6,405 bases of DNA from Verrucomicrobiota bacterium (GTDB taxonomy: Bacteria; Verrucomicrobiota; Verrucomicrobiia; Chthoniobacterales; UBA10450). Below, piece after piece: positions 5,990 to 6,405 of the stretch (position 1 is the stretch's first letter; each line of letters starts with the position of its first letter). The translations under genes were made by a program, and so were the position numbers. Under the pieces are notes generated by a model. It did no database searches. It was given only the letters and a program-made list of their open reading frames with translations, and was not told the origin of the DNA. The stretch is taken from the NCBI GenBank assembly GCA_003219335.1, contig QHOF01000016.1:1-6405 (forward strand), in the 5' to 3' direction.

Positions 5990-6405
5990 CTATGTTCCCC
6001 GGCGGTTACCGAACAACTCGATGTGAAGCCGGGGGGTAAAGCCGTAGCCATGTTTCTTGCACAGCTCCACAATCCACCGAGCCTTGTTACGCAACTTCTT
6101 CGTCGTCTTACCTTGCGCCATGATCAAAACGCGCGCTGAATCTACGTTCTTCAGTCGGCTGAGAATTTCTCGGATCTCTTTGAAATCCATTCTCTGATCC
6201 GCAACGAATTTGAGCTGGTAATCGTACCCATCGATAAATTTCTGGATGACCTCCAAGTTAAGCCGTCGTTTTTCGTGCATTTCAGCGAACTTACCTTGCT
6301 GTTTTTGCCAAGGGGTCGAATTGGCGAGCTTGGGACTGAGCGAAACGAGATCACACGCCACGGGCTTGAAAATCGTCGCCGCGGTTTCGATCGTTATATG
6401 AGCCC
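5990..6405 (-). CDS. queE: QueE, 7-carboxy-7-deazaguanine synthase (5' end missing)
   Basis: The frame is open from the TAG stop at 5990-5992 to the right edge, about 137 codons, and continues outside the window. The GTG at 6361 is not the true start, because conserved sequence continues before it. Seen: HITIETAATIFKPV and SLSPKLANSTP near the left part of the fragment, KFVAD and VLIMAQGKT in the middle, and the ending RLHIELFGNRRGT, all characteristic of the C-terminal half of QueE. Known: QueE is a radical-SAM enzyme that turns 6-carboxytetrahydropterin into 7-carboxy-7-deazaguanine on the way to preQ0 and queuosine in tRNA. The CxxxCxxC cluster motif lies in the missing N-terminal part. 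Its role is probably ordinary housekeeping and unrelated to Zorya, although preQ0 also feeds DNA modification systems. The intact C-terminal motif shows that the zor locus has not truncated the gene at this end. Confidence 0.87.
   Translation of the reverse strand, partial: AHITIETAATIFKPVACDLVSLSPKLANSTPWQKQQGKFAEMHEKRRLNLEVIQKFIDGYDYQLKFVADQRMDFKEIREILSRLKNVDSARVLIMAQGKTTKKLRNKARWIVELCKKHGYGFTPRLHIELFGNRRGT

Noticed and set aside
5990..6361. queE starting at the GTG at 6361
   Set aside because: The frame continues to the window edge with the typical QueE sequence HITIETAATIFKP before that GTG, so the GTG codes for an internal Val.

Overview
The window holds a type I Zorya anti-phage defence operon on the minus strand. 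The gene order in the direction of transcription (right to left) is zorA, zorB, zorC, zorD. The first three genes are complete. zorD runs off the left edge just before its ATPase Walker A motif. A fragment of queE, the gene for 7-carboxy-7-deazaguanine synthase, lies at the right edge on the same strand and is cut off at its 5' end. No tRNA, rRNA, CRISPR array, transposase or integrase was recognised.

Layout from the right: queE C-terminal part (5990-6405); a gene-poor gap of about 520 bases (5469-5989) with weak hairpins near the queE stop, a good sigma70-type promoter (-35 at 5642-5647, -10 at 5618-5623), overlapping palindromes at the predicted transcription start, and a possible 35-codon leader ORF whose stop overlaps the zorA start as ATGA; zorA (3516-5468); zorB (2837-3529, overlapping zorA by 14 bases); zorC (1464-2828, 8 bases after zorB); zorD (1-1455, 8 bases after zorC). 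The tight packing and lack of internal promoters point to one transcript. zorA and zorB have recognisable Shine-Dalgarno sequences, while those of zorC and zorD are poor.

How the parts should work together, from what is known of the family: ZorA (MotA/TolQ/ExbB-like, with a long cytoplasmic helical tail) and ZorB (one membrane helix plus an OmpA-like peptidoglycan-binding domain) form an ion-driven inner-membrane motor. The motor senses phage attack at the envelope and passes a signal down the ZorA tail. ZorC (EH-signature protein) and ZorD (SNF2-family helicase/nuclease) are the cytosolic effectors that attack the invading DNA. The residues expected to matter in the motor and in ZorC are visibly present, so the system looks intact as far as it can be read.

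The organism cannot be named with confidence. An OmpA-like domain with the Asp/Arg pair used to bind diaminopimelate, Shine-Dalgarno sites and a sigma70-type promoter suggest a Gram-negative bacterium of roughly balanced base composition. The Zorya system itself is a described one. What merits a second look here is the leader region, the short ZorA tail, the short ZorC and the setting next to queE.
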